Source: Prevotellaceae bacterium UBA2448
GTDB lineage: Bacteria > Bacteroidota > Bacteroidia > Bacteroidales > Bacteroidaceae
NCBI GenBank assembly: GCA_002342585.1
Contig: DDQG01000016.1
Span: forward strand, 116,714-180,713
Length of the DNA stretch: 64,000 bases
Direction: 5' to 3'
Shown: piece by piece, positions 42,646 to 52,333 of the stretch
How the letters are laid out: each line of letters starts with the position of its first letter
How positions within the stretch are numbered: the first letter of the stretch is position 1
The notes under the pieces: generated by a model
Seen by the model: only the letters and a program-made list of their open reading frames with translations
Databases searched by the model: none
Told to the model about the DNA's origin: nothing
Translations under genes and position numbers: made by a program

Positions 42646-45600
42646 ATGAAAAAATCATTACTTACGTTGGTAAGCGTAATGCTTACAACAATGAGTGCTT
42701 TGGCGCAGTGGGTAGATCCAGTACCTGAGTTTACCTCACCGTCGTTCGATGGCACTCCGCAGTTCCTTTACAACGTGGAAGCCAAGGGCTTCTTCTGTGG
42801 CGGAAATGACTGGAACACTCGTGCGTCCATTTCCCACACATTCGGAGATTCTATTTACTTCCAGCCTGTTACAGAAGCAGAGGGCAAGTATTATTTCCGC
42901 TGTTTCCCATCTGTAGCAAAGAAGGGCTTCTTCTTCTTTGTTTCTGCTAACAATTGGGATGCTTCTTGGGTAGATGCTCCGAACAACGGAAAGTTCAATG
43001 AGACTCTCGCTGAATCAGATGCTTATCCAGGTGTTGACAAGTGGAATCTTGCTGTACAGCCCAACGGCTCATACAAGATTTACAACACTACTGAGTTGGT
43101 TGAGGTTCCTGATCTTGACCCGGAGAAAGAACATCAGGGCTACTATGGTATAGCTCAGATTTTCTGGGGCGGTCAGCCTGATACCGATACTCGTGTGTGG
43201 TTCTATGATGACTCAAGAACTTTCACAACTACAAACGATGAGGGAGAGGAGATAATCAGACCTGCATTCGAAGGCCTTTTCTATGACGAGTGGCGCTTTG
43301 TAAGTCAGGAAGCTTATGCTGACTGGTTTGCCAAGAAGGAAATCTACGATGCAGCAGTTGCACTTAAGAAGGCTATAGATGATACTAAGGCTGCATACGA
43401 TGGAATCGACGTAACTGATGCTGAAGGTGTGTATAATAATTATGCTTCAACAGCAGAGGAACTGAACAAAGCTCGTACTGAACTTATACCTGCTGACATT
43501 GAAGCATATGTAAATGGTCAGATAGATAAGGCTTCTCTTGACAATCCTGTTGACGTGTCAAGCCGTATCGGTTACATTGAGGATTTGAATGCTATTGCTG
43601 CTGGTAATGGTTCACTTCCAAAGAATGGATGGGTAACTACTAAGACTGATGGCAACTTCCATATAAACACTTGGTCAACTGAAGGTAATAGTGATGGAAC
43701 AAACATGACTACTCCATTTATTGAGTACTGGAAGGCTAAGGGTAATCTTCTTGACAACCAGAAGTTCTATCGTGATCCTGCTAAGGATGCGTTCCTTGGT
43801 GAAATTCCTGCAGGCGCATATAAGATTACTGCTAACATCCGTATCTATAATGAAAGTGGTGCAGAGTATGTTGATGGCGCATACCTCTTTGCGAATATCA
43901 ATCGTAATAGCCTTACAAAGCCAACTGCAGAAGGCGAGACTCCAACTCAGGCTAATGCGATCGAAGGTGCTACATATAGTAACTACAATGGTATGCTTTT
44001 GTATTGGAAGGATGGTTTTGAGACATATGCTATCGTTCCAGAGGCTAACTCACTCATTTTTGGCGTTCAGACTCAGGATGTAAACTTCAACTGGGTAGCT
44101 TCTAAGGATTTCAAGGTTGCTTACCTTGGTAGTTCTTATGAGTCTCTTGACTATGTTCGTCAGAACACAGATCTTCTTGCTGATGCATATGATGAAGGTG
44201 TAGTAGCACAGAAGTCTCTTGTTGGTGAATATAATGCTGCAGTAGCTTCTTATAGTGCTGCTACAGATGCTGCATCAATTATTTCAGCATATGCTAAGAT
44301 TGCTGAACTTCTAGATAGTGTCTCTAACAACATTGCTGCATACAAGGCATATGCAGATCGCCTTGAGTTTATCTCTAATTACATGGGTAACGAGGGTGCT
44401 ACTCTTGAAGGAGATGAGGTTGACCTTCTGACTGACTACCTCGATGGTGATGAAGGTCCATGTGATGAATATCCTAATGGATACTCACACTACATCCTTG
44501 ATCAGCTGACATTAAATACCCCTGAGATTAAGGCTGAGCTTGAATTCTTGAACCAGCTTTTCAATTCAGCACTTGAAAATGGTATGTCTGAGGGTACAGA
44601 CGTTACTAACCTTCTTGTCAATCCTTCATTCGCTGATGGTTTCAAAGGTTGGACAAGTTCAACAGGTGGAAATGTTGCTGGTAATATAGGTTTTGGTACA
44701 GTTGAAGTTTTTGGTGGTGTTGTTGATTGTCAGCAGACAGTTAAAGCTAAGCCTGGTATCTATGCTATTTCTGTAAAGGCATTTGAACGCCCTGGAGGAA
44801 ATGGTGAATATACTGGTACAGAAGATGCTAAGGTGTTTGTATTTATGAACAAATTCAAGAATCCAGTCATGAATATTGTTGGGGATGCTCTGAATCCTGA
44901 TGAGGCAGTTAATAAGACAAACTGTTTCATTGATAATGGAGGTACCGCAATAGGTACATGGCCACTAGACTATGCATTGCCAGCAACAATTGAAGGTAAG
45001 GAAGGATACTATGTTCCTAACTCAATGGAGGGCGCAAGCTATGCATTCGGTGCTGATCGTTATATTAACACTTGCTACGGACTTGTAGAAGAAGGTGAAG
45101 ATATGACTATTGGTGTTACTTCAAATGGTGTTAGTGTTCATTGGGTACTTTGGGCTGACTTCAAACTTACTTACATGGGTAAGAATGCAGATGCTGTTGC
45201 TGCAATTCTTGAAGCTAAACTCGATGAGTATAGCACTTATGTATCTGATCAGAGCGACAACGATATGATTAATTCAGCAGAAAAGACACTCGCAGATGAT
45301 GCAATTGATAATGCTGAAGGAGCCCTTCAGTCTGGTGATGCAGATAAAATGTGGGATGCACTTATTGCTATAAATAACGCTTATACTCATACTCAGGAGC
45401 ATGTTGCTATCATGACAGAGTTGAAGGATAATATTGATAATCTTTCTAACACATTAAATGAGTATGCTGAAACTGCATCTGCTGAAGCTAAGCAAAAAGC
45501 AAACGACATTCTTACTACTCCTTACGATGACCTTACTAACGAAGAACTTTCTGCTCTGAGTGCAAATGCTAAGGATGCTATCGCTCAGTTGAAGATTCCT

Positions 45601-46299
45601 GCTACAACTGATGCAAGCGATGAAAATCCTGTTGACTTCACAGAAGTTATTGTTAATCATGACATCGAGCAGGGTGCTACTGTAGGTTGGAGTTACACTA
45701 AGAATGGTGGAAATGGTCCAAACCTTGATGCAGGTATCGATGGTAAGTCTGTAGAGTTCTGGAATGGAACAGCTTCTAACCTCCAGTTCAACTTCTATCA
45801 GGAAATTGCTCACCTGCCAGCAGGTACATATGAACTCACTGTAACTGCTTCTAACTCTCTCAATGGTCAGGAAGACCCAGGAAATCCAGGTCGTGCATTC
45901 CTCTATGTAGCTACTTACACAACAGAAAGTAGTGACTCTACTTGGTTCTCTTCTTCTCCAGTAGAAATTCAGACAGAAGGCTGCACAGAGAAGTATGCTG
46001 ATTACTCTGTAATTTTCTCAGTTGAGGAAGGTCAGCTCGTAACTATCGGTGTTAAGACTTCTGGTACTATGACTGCTCGCTGGTTCGTATGTGATAACTT
46101 CAAGTTGAAGTACTTCGGTACAGAAAGTCAGCATGAGGATTCAGAGAATCCAATGAGCGTTGACGGTGTTGAGGTTGCAGAAGGTGCTCAGATTGTAGCT
46201 ATCTACACAGTATCTGGTGCTCCAGTTGCTACTCTCCAGAAGGGTCTGAATATCGTTAAGTATGCAGACGGCTCTGTAAAGAAGATTTTCGTAAAGTGA
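42646..46299 (+). CDS. Large secreted multi-domain protein with type IX-like C-terminal tail
   Basis: A 1217-residue protein with a signal peptide (MKKSLLTLVSVMLTTMSALAQ). It alternates beta-rich modules with helical spacers. Modules of carbohydrate-binding appearance start near residues 320 (GEIPAGAYKITANIR), 660 (LLVNPSFADGFKGW) and 1010 (VIVNHDIEQGATVGW, then LPAGTYELTVTAS). Two FIVAR-like helical stretches lie between (near 510-660 and 850-980). The end (GAQIVAIYTVSGAPVATL, GLNIVKYADGSVKKIFVK) is a type IX-like sorting domain. No catalytic residues recognised; a surface polysaccharide-binding or adhesive role is inferred. Confidence 0.75.
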   Translation: MKKSLLTLVSVMLTTMSALAQWVDPVPEFTSPSFDGTPQFLYNVEAKGFFCGGNDWNTRASISHTFGDSIYFQPVTEAEGKYYFRCFPSVAKKGFFFFVSANNWDASWVDAPNNGKFNETLAESDAYPGVDKWNLAVQPNGSYKIYNTTELVEVPDLDPEKEHQGYYGIAQIFWGGQPDTDTRVWFYDDSRTFTTTNDEGEEIIRPAFEGLFYDEWRFVSQEAYADWFAKKEIYDAAVALKKAIDDTKAAYDGIDVTDAEGVYNNYASTAEELNKARTELIPADIEAYVNGQIDKASLDNPVDVSSRIGYIEDLNAIAAGNGSLPKNGWVTTKTDGNFHINTWSTEGNSDGTNMTTPFIEYWKAKGNLLDNQKFYRDPAKDAFLGEIPAGAYKITANIRIYNESGAEYVDGAYLFANINRNSLTKPTAEGETPTQANAIEGATYSNYNGMLLYWKDGFETYAIVPEANSLIFGVQTQDVNFNWVASKDFKVAYLGSSYESLDYVRQNTDLLADAYDEGVVAQKSLVGEYNAAVASYSAATDAASIISAYAKIAELLDSVSNNIAAYKAYADRLEFISNYMGNEGATLEGDEVDLLTDYLDGDEGPCDEYPNGYSHYILDQLTLNTPEIKAELEFLNQLFNSALENGMSEGTDVTNLLVNPSFADGFKGWTSSTGGNVAGNIGFGTVEVFGGVVDCQQTVKAKPGIYAISVKAFERPGGNGEYTGTEDAKVFVFMNKFKNPVMNIVGDALNPDEAVNKTNCFIDNGGTAIGTWPLDYALPATIEGKEGYYVPNSMEGASYAFGADRYINTCYGLVEEGEDMTIGVTSNGVSVHWVLWADFKLTYMGKNADAVAAILEAKLDEYSTYVSDQSDNDMINSAEKTLADDAIDNAEGALQSGDADKMWDALIAINNAYTHTQEHVAIMTELKDNIDNLSNTLNEYAETASAEAKQKANDILTTPYDDLTNEELSALSANAKDAIAQLKIPATTDASDENPVDFTEVIVNHDIEQGATVGWSYTKNGGNGPNLDAGIDGKSVEFWNGTASNLQFNFYQEIAHLPAGTYELTVTASNSLNGQEDPGNPGRAFLYVATYTTESSDSTWFSSSPVEIQTEGCTEKYADYSVIFSVEEGQLVTIGVKTSGTMTARWFVCDNFKLKYFGTESQHEDSENPMSVDGVEVAEGAQIVAIYTVSGAPVATLQKGLNIVKYADGSVKKIFVK

Positions 46300-46324
46300 T
46301 AAGCGATAATTCTAAATAAATGGA

Positions 46325-46357
46325 GGTGCGAGATCGGTTAAGGTCTCGCACCTTTTT
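46325..46357 (+). terminator. Terminator after the large secreted protein
   Basis: GGTGCGAGA (46325-46333) pairs perfectly with TCTCGCACC (46344-46352), then five T. Confidence 0.9.
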
Positions 46358-46399
46358 ATTTTTCTTTTCCGTGATAACGGGAGAATGAATATTTTCCTT

Positions 46400-46407
46400 T
46401 ATCTTTG
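46400..46407 (+). promoter_or_regulatory. -7 promoter element of hflX
   Basis: TATCTTTG matches TAnnTTTG. It lies inside the longest open frame of hflX and 20 bases before the TTG start, which places the true start after it. Confidence 0.65.
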
Positions 46408-46426
46408 CGAAAAAAAAGAAAAGACA

Positions 46427-47746
46427 TTGAAAGAATTTGTAATTTCAGAGGCAAAGGTGGAGACTGCTGTGTTGGTAGGACTCATCACACCTGAACAGAA
46501 TGAACGGAAAACTCAGGAATATCTTGATGAGTTGGAGTTTCTGGCAGATACGGCAGGAGCTAAGGTGATTCGTCGTTATACCCAAAGAGTGAACGGTCCG
46601 AGTGCTGTGACTTATATAGGTACTGGTAAACTGGAAGAGATTGCCCAGTTTATTAAGGAAAAGCAGGAGGAGGTTGACCAGTATTGGGAGGAACAGATAG
46701 CTCTGGGTAATCCGTATAAGGTTACTCAGCATGGCGATTTCGCTGAGGGACCTCAACCTGTTGGAATGGTTATCTTCGATGATGAACTGTCGGCTAAGCA
46801 ACTGCGTAACATTGAAAAGGTGTTGCAGGTGAAGATTTTAGACCGTACTTCGCTCATCCTTGATATCTTTGCAATGAGAGCTCAGACAGCTGCTGCAAAG
46901 ACTCAGGTAGAGTTGGCACAATATAGATATATGCTTCCACGACTGACCCGACTTTGGACTCACTTGGAACGTCAACGAGGCGGTAGTGTAGGATTGCGTG
47001 GTCCTGGTGAAACACAGCTCGAGATGGACCAGCGAATCATCCGTAATCGTATGGCTTTGCTGAAGGCTCGTCTGGCTGAGATAGACACTCAGAAAAGTAC
47101 ACAAAGGAAGAATCGTGGCAGGCTGATTCGTGTGGCTCTCGTAGGTTATACAAACGTAGGAAAGTCAACTCTGATGAATCTGCTCTCGAAGAGTGATATA
47201 TTCGCAGAGAACAAACTCTTTGCTACCCTCGATACAACTGTAAGGAAGGTTATTATAGATAATCTGCCTTTCCTCCTAAGTGATACTGTCGGTTTTATCA
47301 GAAAACTGCCTACAGACCTTGTGGAGTCATTCAAATCCACTCTTGACGAAGTACGCGAGGCTGACCTCCTGCTTCATGTTGTGGATATATCACATCCGGA
47401 ATTTGAAGACCAGATAAAGGTAGTGGAGAAAACTTTGGCAGACTTGGGTTGTGCAGAGAAACCACAATTGCTGGTGTTTAATAAAATCGATGCTTATACA
47501 TGGGTGGAGAAAGAGGCTGACGATCTTACTCCACGAACTAAGGAAAACATTCCTCTCGACGAACTAATGCAGACTTGGATGGCAAAGATGGGTAAGGATG
47601 CGTTCTTTATCTCTGCACGCGAGAAAACGAATATAGATGCTTTCCGACAACTATTATATAATAATGTACGCGAACTACATGTTCAGAAGTATCCGTACAA
47701 CGATTTCCTATATAGTAATTATGACAATGAAGGCAATATCTCGTGA
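46427..47746 (+). CDS. hflX: GTPase HflX (ribosome rescue factor), TTG start
   Basis: A 439-residue protein from a TTG start at 46427. That start is chosen because KEFVISEAKVETAVLVGL is the usual beginning in this phylum and because a promoter element (46400-46407) lies after the upstream ATG at 46385. HflX domain: VTYIGTGKLEEI, VQLAQYRYMLPRLTRLW and GPGETQLEMDQR. GTPase: GYTNVGKST (G1), LFATLDTT (G2 area), DTVGFIRKLP (G3), FNKID (G4). It binds the 50S ribosomal subunit and splits stalled ribosomes under stress. The stop lies in a terminator hairpin. Confidence 0.93.
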   Translation: MKEFVISEAKVETAVLVGLITPEQNERKTQEYLDELEFLADTAGAKVIRRYTQRVNGPSAVTYIGTGKLEEIAQFIKEKQEEVDQYWEEQIALGNPYKVTQHGDFAEGPQPVGMVIFDDELSAKQLRNIEKVLQVKILDRTSLILDIFAMRAQTAAAKTQVELAQYRYMLPRLTRLWTHLERQRGGSVGLRGPGETQLEMDQRIIRNRMALLKARLAEIDTQKSTQRKNRGRLIRVALVGYTNVGKSTLMNLLSKSDIFAENKLFATLDTTVRKVIIDNLPFLLSDTVGFIRKLPTDLVESFKSTLDEVREADLLLHVVDISHPEFEDQIKVVEKTLADLGCAEKPQLLVFNKIDAYTWVEKEADDLTPRTKENIPLDELMQTWMAKMGKDAFFISAREKTNIDAFRQLLYNNVRELHVQKYPYNDFLYSNYDNEGNIS

Positions 47747-47765
47747 TATTGCCTTCATTGCTTTT
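47725..47765. terminator. Perfect 16-pair hairpin terminator overlapping the hflX stop
   Basis: CAATGAAGGCAATATC (47725-47740) pairs perfectly with GATATTGCCTTCATTG (47745-47760) around TCGT, followed by CTTTTT. The hflX stop codon is in the loop. It also faces the end of the convergent PAP2 gene. Confidence 0.9.
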
Positions 47766-47769
47766 TATG

Positions 47770-48729
47770 CTAACTGTGTATCTTTCTGTATAGCTTGTTG
47801 AAGATGTAGTATAGCAGACAAGCTGTGACGAAACCTCCGATGGAATCGACGCAGTAATGTGCCATAATATAAACTGTAGCGAGACAGAGCAGGGTGTAGA
47901 ACGGCAGCAGACAGAAGAATAAGATTCTGTTGCGTGTGCTCCATGCTACTATCATAGTGATTGTACTCATGCCGACATGACTGCTTGGAAATGCTCCTAC
48001 AGGATTTTCACCTGCTACCTGTACTTTGTGTACGAGTTCGCTGAATACACCACGAATCTCCGCATGGATGAGGTCGGTATTCAAGTCGTTGTGGAATGAG
48101 AAGTAGTTGCCCAAATCAGGATAGATACCCAAACGAGCTGCCTCTAAGCCTATTGCCTTGAAGTAGTAATATGGACCTGCTACAGGCATGAGTTCGAACC
48201 AAAGGTAGAAGACAAAGAATGATGCAAGGAAGATGCACATGTATCGTTCTGAGTCGTGGTATCTGCGAAGAAGGCAGAAGAGCAGAACTGCTCCCATCAT
48301 GTAGTAGTAGCTGTAGTAGCCCATGTTGAAGGCTTCGTACCAGAAGAGTGAGGTTACGTTTTTGCTGAATTCTATAGATGGCTGGTAGCCAAACAGAACC
48401 CAATCTGCATGTGCAAATATGTGGTCATAGTATGTGTGACATCTGGCAAAGGTGTACGTTTCCGGATACCAATATACAAGTAGTAAGAGGTATGGCAGTA
48501 TGCGCAAGAGCCAGGTGACTCTGCATGGGTAGATACGATGTATTCCATAGCAGAGACACATAAAAGCTACGATGCCAAGTCGTGTGTAAAGTAGGTTTGC
48601 GGGTTGCTCGATGGAATCCCATAGGAGCAATGTCATAACTGTTGTTATGGCAATATAGAGCATAGTTACGATTTCACCGATGGTAAAATCATTTCGCTCT
48701 TCACGTATGATATATCGTTTTAGTATCAT
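47770..48729 (-). CDS. PAP2-family membrane protein
   Basis: A 319-residue protein with about seven membrane segments. The phosphatase motifs are FPSSHVGMS (near residue 246) and HYCVDSIGG (near 292), giving the His and Asp of the PAP2 fold; the first motif (KxxxxxxRP) is not obvious. Family members dephosphorylate lipid phosphates or transfer phospho-head groups, and this architecture resembles the inositol-phosphotransferase-like PAP2 subgroup. It immediately follows pyrH on the minus strand (1-base overlap), but a functional link is unclear. Confidence 0.8.
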   Translation of the reverse strand: MILKRYIIREERNDFTIGEIVTMLYIAITTVMTLLLWDSIEQPANLLYTRLGIVAFMCLCYGIHRIYPCRVTWLLRILPYLLLLVYWYPETYTFARCHTYYDHIFAHADWVLFGYQPSIEFSKNVTSLFWYEAFNMGYYSYYYMMGAVLLFCLLRRYHDSERYMCIFLASFFVFYLWFELMPVAGPYYYFKAIGLEAARLGIYPDLGNYFSFHNDLNTDLIHAEIRGVFSELVHKVQVAGENPVGAFPSSHVGMSTITMIVAWSTRNRILFFCLLPFYTLLCLATVYIMAHYCVDSIGGFVTACLLYYIFNKLYRKIHS

Positions 48730-49439
48730 CAGTTGTGAACTAGGGTGCCTATGTCTTCTCCTTCAATAACTTTCTTCAGGTTGCCTACAATGTCCATGTT
48801 GAAGACATATATAGGCAGGTTGTTCTGCATACACATAGCTGTGGCAGTAATGTCCATAACCTTCAGTCCTCTTGCTATTACTTCTTCGTAGGTGATGTCT
48901 GCAAACTTCGTAGCTGTAGGGTCTTTCTCCGGGTCAGCTGTGTAGATGCCATCTACTCTTGTGCCCTTCAACATTACATCAGCCTCGATTTCTATGCCAC
49001 GAAGGCTTGAGCCAGTGTCTGTAGTAAAGTAAGGACAACCTGTTCCTGCTGACATAATAACTACCTTGCCTTGTTTCATAGCTTCGATAGCCTTCCACTT
49101 TGTGTAGAATTCACCGATTGGTTCCATGCGGATTGCTGTGAGGACTGTGTTTGGCTGCCCGATAGCATCGAGGGCACTACTTAGTGCTAGAGAATTGATA
49201 ACTGTGGCACACATTCCCATCTGATCACCTTTTACCCGGTCGAAACCCTTGCCGGCTCCGCTAAGTCCGCGGAAAATGTTTCCACCGCCTATGACAATGC
49301 CGATTTCAACGCCCATATCAGCTATTTCCTTAATCTGGCGGGCATAGTCGTTGAGACGTTCTGTGTTGATACCTTGTTTTTGTTCTCCAGCCAAGCTCTC
49401 GCCTGAGAGTTTCAGCAGTATTCGTTTGAATTTTTTCAT
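48729..49439 (-). CDS. pyrH: Uridylate kinase
   Basis: A 236-residue amino-acid-kinase-fold enzyme making UDP from UMP. Signatures: RILLKLSGESLAG (ATP), IVIGGGNIFRG, DQMGMCATVINSLAL, VIMSAGTGCPYFTTDT and GTRVDGIYTADPEKD. Length is typical. It is allosterically controlled by GTP and UTP in other bacteria. Confidence 0.96.
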   Translation of the reverse strand: MKKFKRILLKLSGESLAGEQKQGINTERLNDYARQIKEIADMGVEIGIVIGGGNIFRGLSGAGKGFDRVKGDQMGMCATVINSLALSSALDAIGQPNTVLTAIRMEPIGEFYTKWKAIEAMKQGKVVIMSAGTGCPYFTTDTGSSLRGIEIEADVMLKGTRVDGIYTADPEKDPTATKFADITYEEVIARGLKVMDITATAMCMQNNLPIYVFNMDIVGNLKKVIEGEDIGTLVHN

Positions 49440-49454
49440 ATAGTTATATGTTTT

Positions 49455-50936
49455 TTATTTTCTCCAGAAACTTCTTGTGAACAGAATCATGATAGGGAAT
49501 ATCTCCAAACGTCCGATGAGCATGAGGAAAGAGCACATCATCTTGGCGAATGGGGTAAGGATAGCCCAAGAGTGGACTGGTCCATAGTAGCCCATACCTG
49601 GTCCTACGTTACTTATACTTGACATAGCAAGTCCGAAGGCTTCGTAATAGTCGAATTCCGGGTGTACATCGTTTGGAGCAACACCAAAAAGAGCCAGGAT
49701 GAATGCACCCACAAAGAGAGAACCCACGAAGAGGGTGATGAAGCCAATCAGAGTCTGTGTGATGGATGGTGGTATAACTGCTCCGTTGATTCTTACTGGC
49801 ATGATAGCCCTTGGATGGAGGATGTGTGTAAATTCGTTTTTCAGAATTCGGTAAATGATACTGAGTCGGATACACTTGAAACCACCACTGGTGCTACCTG
49901 AGCAGGCTCCTGCAAACATGACGAAGAGGATGATTGGCATGAGTTGTACAGGCCAGAGTGTGTAGTCGCACGAAGCCAGACCTGTTGTTGTCTGCATGGA
50001 AACAACTGTGAATATACTCTCGCGGAAGGCAAGTTCTACGTCGTGTGACGGGTTGTAGAATACTAAAGTAGTTGTGCAGATGAATGTTGCAGCAAAGACG
50101 ATGAAGAGGTAAGCCCTTGCTTCTGCATCACGCAGGAACGAACGGATTCGTCCCTTCAGAATGGTGTAGTATATTAATGTGTAGTTTATTCCGGAGACGA
50201 GCATGAAGAAAGTGAGTACATACTCGATGGCAGGTGAGTTGTAAACATCGTGAAGAAGTGCTGAGTGAGTTCCGTAACCACCTGTGGCAGTTGTGGCGAA
50301 CGAGTAGTTTATGGCGTCGAACCAACCCATTCCGCAGACGACCAATGAGAGGATGCAAAGAACTGTGAGCATGATGTAAACAGAGCCAATCCATCGGGCT
50401 GTTACCGATATGCGAGGATGCACTTTGTCGTGGAGCGGACCTGTGCTTTCTGCGGCAAACAGTTTCACTTCGCCTATGCCAAATGCAGGCAGAATAGCGA
50501 TGGTGAAGAAGATGATTCCGATACCTCCTACCCATTGGGTAAGGCTTCGCCAGAAGAGTACTCCCTTAGGCAGACTGTCGATGTCATCGAGGATTGTAGC
50601 ACCAGTAGAGGTGAATCCTGACATTGTTTCGAAGAAGGCACTTGCCACATCCGGCACGATTCCAGAGATGAGAAATGGCAGCATACCAATCAGGGTGAAG
50701 ATAATCCAGACGCTGGAGACGATGATGTAACCGTCTTTTCTGCTCATATTTGTGCCGGAATCCTTACCTGCATAAAATCCGATGCAACCGAGAACTAAAG
50801 AGATGATAATCGGAGGGGTGAATTCCATCACACCTTCGCCATAAATCCAACTGACAAACTGACACAGGCACATTAGTCCAGCCTCGATGTAGAGGAGGGA
50901 ACCAATGACTTTCAGTATGAGTCTCCAGTTAATCAT
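49455..50936 (-). CDS. trkH: TrkH-type potassium uptake channel protein
   Basis: A 493-residue membrane protein with the TrkH/KtrB pattern of four pore repeats. Filter-like sequences appear at SGFTSTGATI (near 110), TTATGGYGTHS (near 215), SMQTTTGLAS (near 320) and SSISNVGPGMG (near 445). It carries K+ across the inner membrane and needs the TrkA regulator encoded 17 bases upstream on the same strand. The pair forms a standard trkA-trkH operon with dxs ahead. Confidence 0.94.
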   Translation of the reverse strand: MINWRLILKVIGSLLYIEAGLMCLCQFVSWIYGEGVMEFTPPIIISLVLGCIGFYAGKDSGTNMSRKDGYIIVSSVWIIFTLIGMLPFLISGIVPDVASAFFETMSGFTSTGATILDDIDSLPKGVLFWRSLTQWVGGIGIIFFTIAILPAFGIGEVKLFAAESTGPLHDKVHPRISVTARWIGSVYIMLTVLCILSLVVCGMGWFDAINYSFATTATGGYGTHSALLHDVYNSPAIEYVLTFFMLVSGINYTLIYYTILKGRIRSFLRDAEARAYLFIVFAATFICTTTLVFYNPSHDVELAFRESIFTVVSMQTTTGLASCDYTLWPVQLMPIILFVMFAGACSGSTSGGFKCIRLSIIYRILKNEFTHILHPRAIMPVRINGAVIPPSITQTLIGFITLFVGSLFVGAFILALFGVAPNDVHPEFDYYEAFGLAMSSISNVGPGMGYYGPVHSWAILTPFAKMMCSFLMLIGRLEIFPIMILFTRSFWRK

Positions 50937-50953
50937 TTCTTTACTTTTTTGCT

Positions 50954-52333
50954 TTATTTGAATAGTTTGTCCAACTTCTTCAGGGTGTTGCCTATACAGA
51001 AAGCTACGACCTTGTCGCCTGCCTGTATCTGAGTCTTACCGCCGATAAGCATTGATTTGCCGTCTCGAATCATTCCACCGAGGTTTACACCATAGGGGAT
51101 GTCGAGTTCCATGATAGGCTTCTTGGTTACTTTCGAATTTGGTTTTACGACGAACTCTGCCACATCGGCATCAGCGAACGAAAGCATCTTAACATTATCT
51201 ACATCGCTCTTCAGCAGCATCTGGTAGATGTGGCTGGCAGCAATCATCTTCTTGTTTATGATGGTACCCACATCGAGGTCTGTTGCCATATCGAAATATC
51301 CGAGGTTTTCCACCTGGGCAATAGTCTTGCGAACACCCTTTCGTCGTGCTGCCACACAGGCAAGGATGTTTTCCTCATCGTTGTTAGAAAGAGCTATGAA
51401 TGCTTCGAGGTTGTTGAATCCTTCGTCTGCCAGCACATCCATATCATATCCTTCGCCATTGATGATGAGAGTTCGTGAACGAGTCAGACCGCCCAGTTGC
51501 AGACAGCGATCATGACTTGGTTCTATGATTTTCAGGGTGAGGTCTTCGGGCAGAGCCCAGTCTGTGCGGACAGAGAGTTTTCCTCCACCAATGATTACTC
51601 CATGTTTTACGTGCGGATAGCTGTCCTTGCCTGACAAGTGACGGATTTGGTCGATTCCTTCGCGAGTTGTCATGAAGAATACCAAGTCGCGAGGCAGGAT
51701 TTTCTCCTCACCATAAGGCACAACTGTTTCTGTGCCTCTTCTGATGGCTACTACATGGAAGTGGTGACCATAGGTTATACCGATTTCCTTTAGAGTGCGG
51801 CCTACGAGCATGTTGTTCTCGTTTCGTATCTCCTTGTCGTAGAGTGGAGTGGAATCGTGCATTTTCACGCTGAGCATGACAAGGTCGCCTTCGTCGAATT
51901 CCCACAACTGTCGCACCCAACTGTAGCGAGCTGATGCAGCTATGTCTTTGGCTGCAAGCAACTCAGGATAGATGAGTGAGTCGATACCTGACTGAGTGAA
52001 CAGTTTGCGGTTTTCCGACTTCATGTATTCATAGTTGTCCACTCGTGCCACAGTCTTCTTTGCGCCCAACTGTTTTGCCAGAGATGCACAAGTGAGGTTC
52101 TCGCTTTCGTTTGGAGTGACAGCAATGAACAGGTCGGCATCTTTCACGCCAGCATCCTTCAGAGCTTCGATGCTTGAAGGCGGTTTTGGCAGAGTCATGA
52201 TGTCGAGTGTGGAGTTGAGGCGAACCAGCTTCTCCACATCTTCGTCCATAAGGACTACATTCATGTTGTCGTTTGAGAGCAGTCGTGCCAAGTGGGTACC
52301 TACTGCTCCTGCACCAGCTATAATTATTTTCAT
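50954..52333 (-). CDS. trkA: Trk potassium transport regulator TrkA
   Basis: A 459-residue cytosolic protein with two RCK halves. The first begins MKIIIAGAGAVGTHLARLL (Rossmann NAD site) and the second near residue 230 (VIIGGGKLS, a weaker glycine motif). Each is followed by a TrkA-C domain (NMLVGRTLKEIG and PIMELDIPYGVNLGGMIRDG). It gates TrkH according to nucleotide and NAD(H) binding. Its start overlaps the dxs stop by 4 bases. Confidence 0.94.
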   Translation of the reverse strand: MKIIIAGAGAVGTHLARLLSNDNMNVVLMDEDVEKLVRLNSTLDIMTLPKPPSSIEALKDAGVKDADLFIAVTPNESENLTCASLAKQLGAKKTVARVDNYEYMKSENRKLFTQSGIDSLIYPELLAAKDIAASARYSWVRQLWEFDEGDLVMLSVKMHDSTPLYDKEIRNENNMLVGRTLKEIGITYGHHFHVVAIRRGTETVVPYGEEKILPRDLVFFMTTREGIDQIRHLSGKDSYPHVKHGVIIGGGKLSVRTDWALPEDLTLKIIEPSHDRCLQLGGLTRSRTLIINGEGYDMDVLADEGFNNLEAFIALSNNDEENILACVAARRKGVRKTIAQVENLGYFDMATDLDVGTIINKKMIAASHIYQMLLKSDVDNVKMLSFADADVAEFVVKPNSKVTKKPIMELDIPYGVNLGGMIRDGKSMLIGGKTQIQAGDKVVAFCIGNTLKKLDKLFK

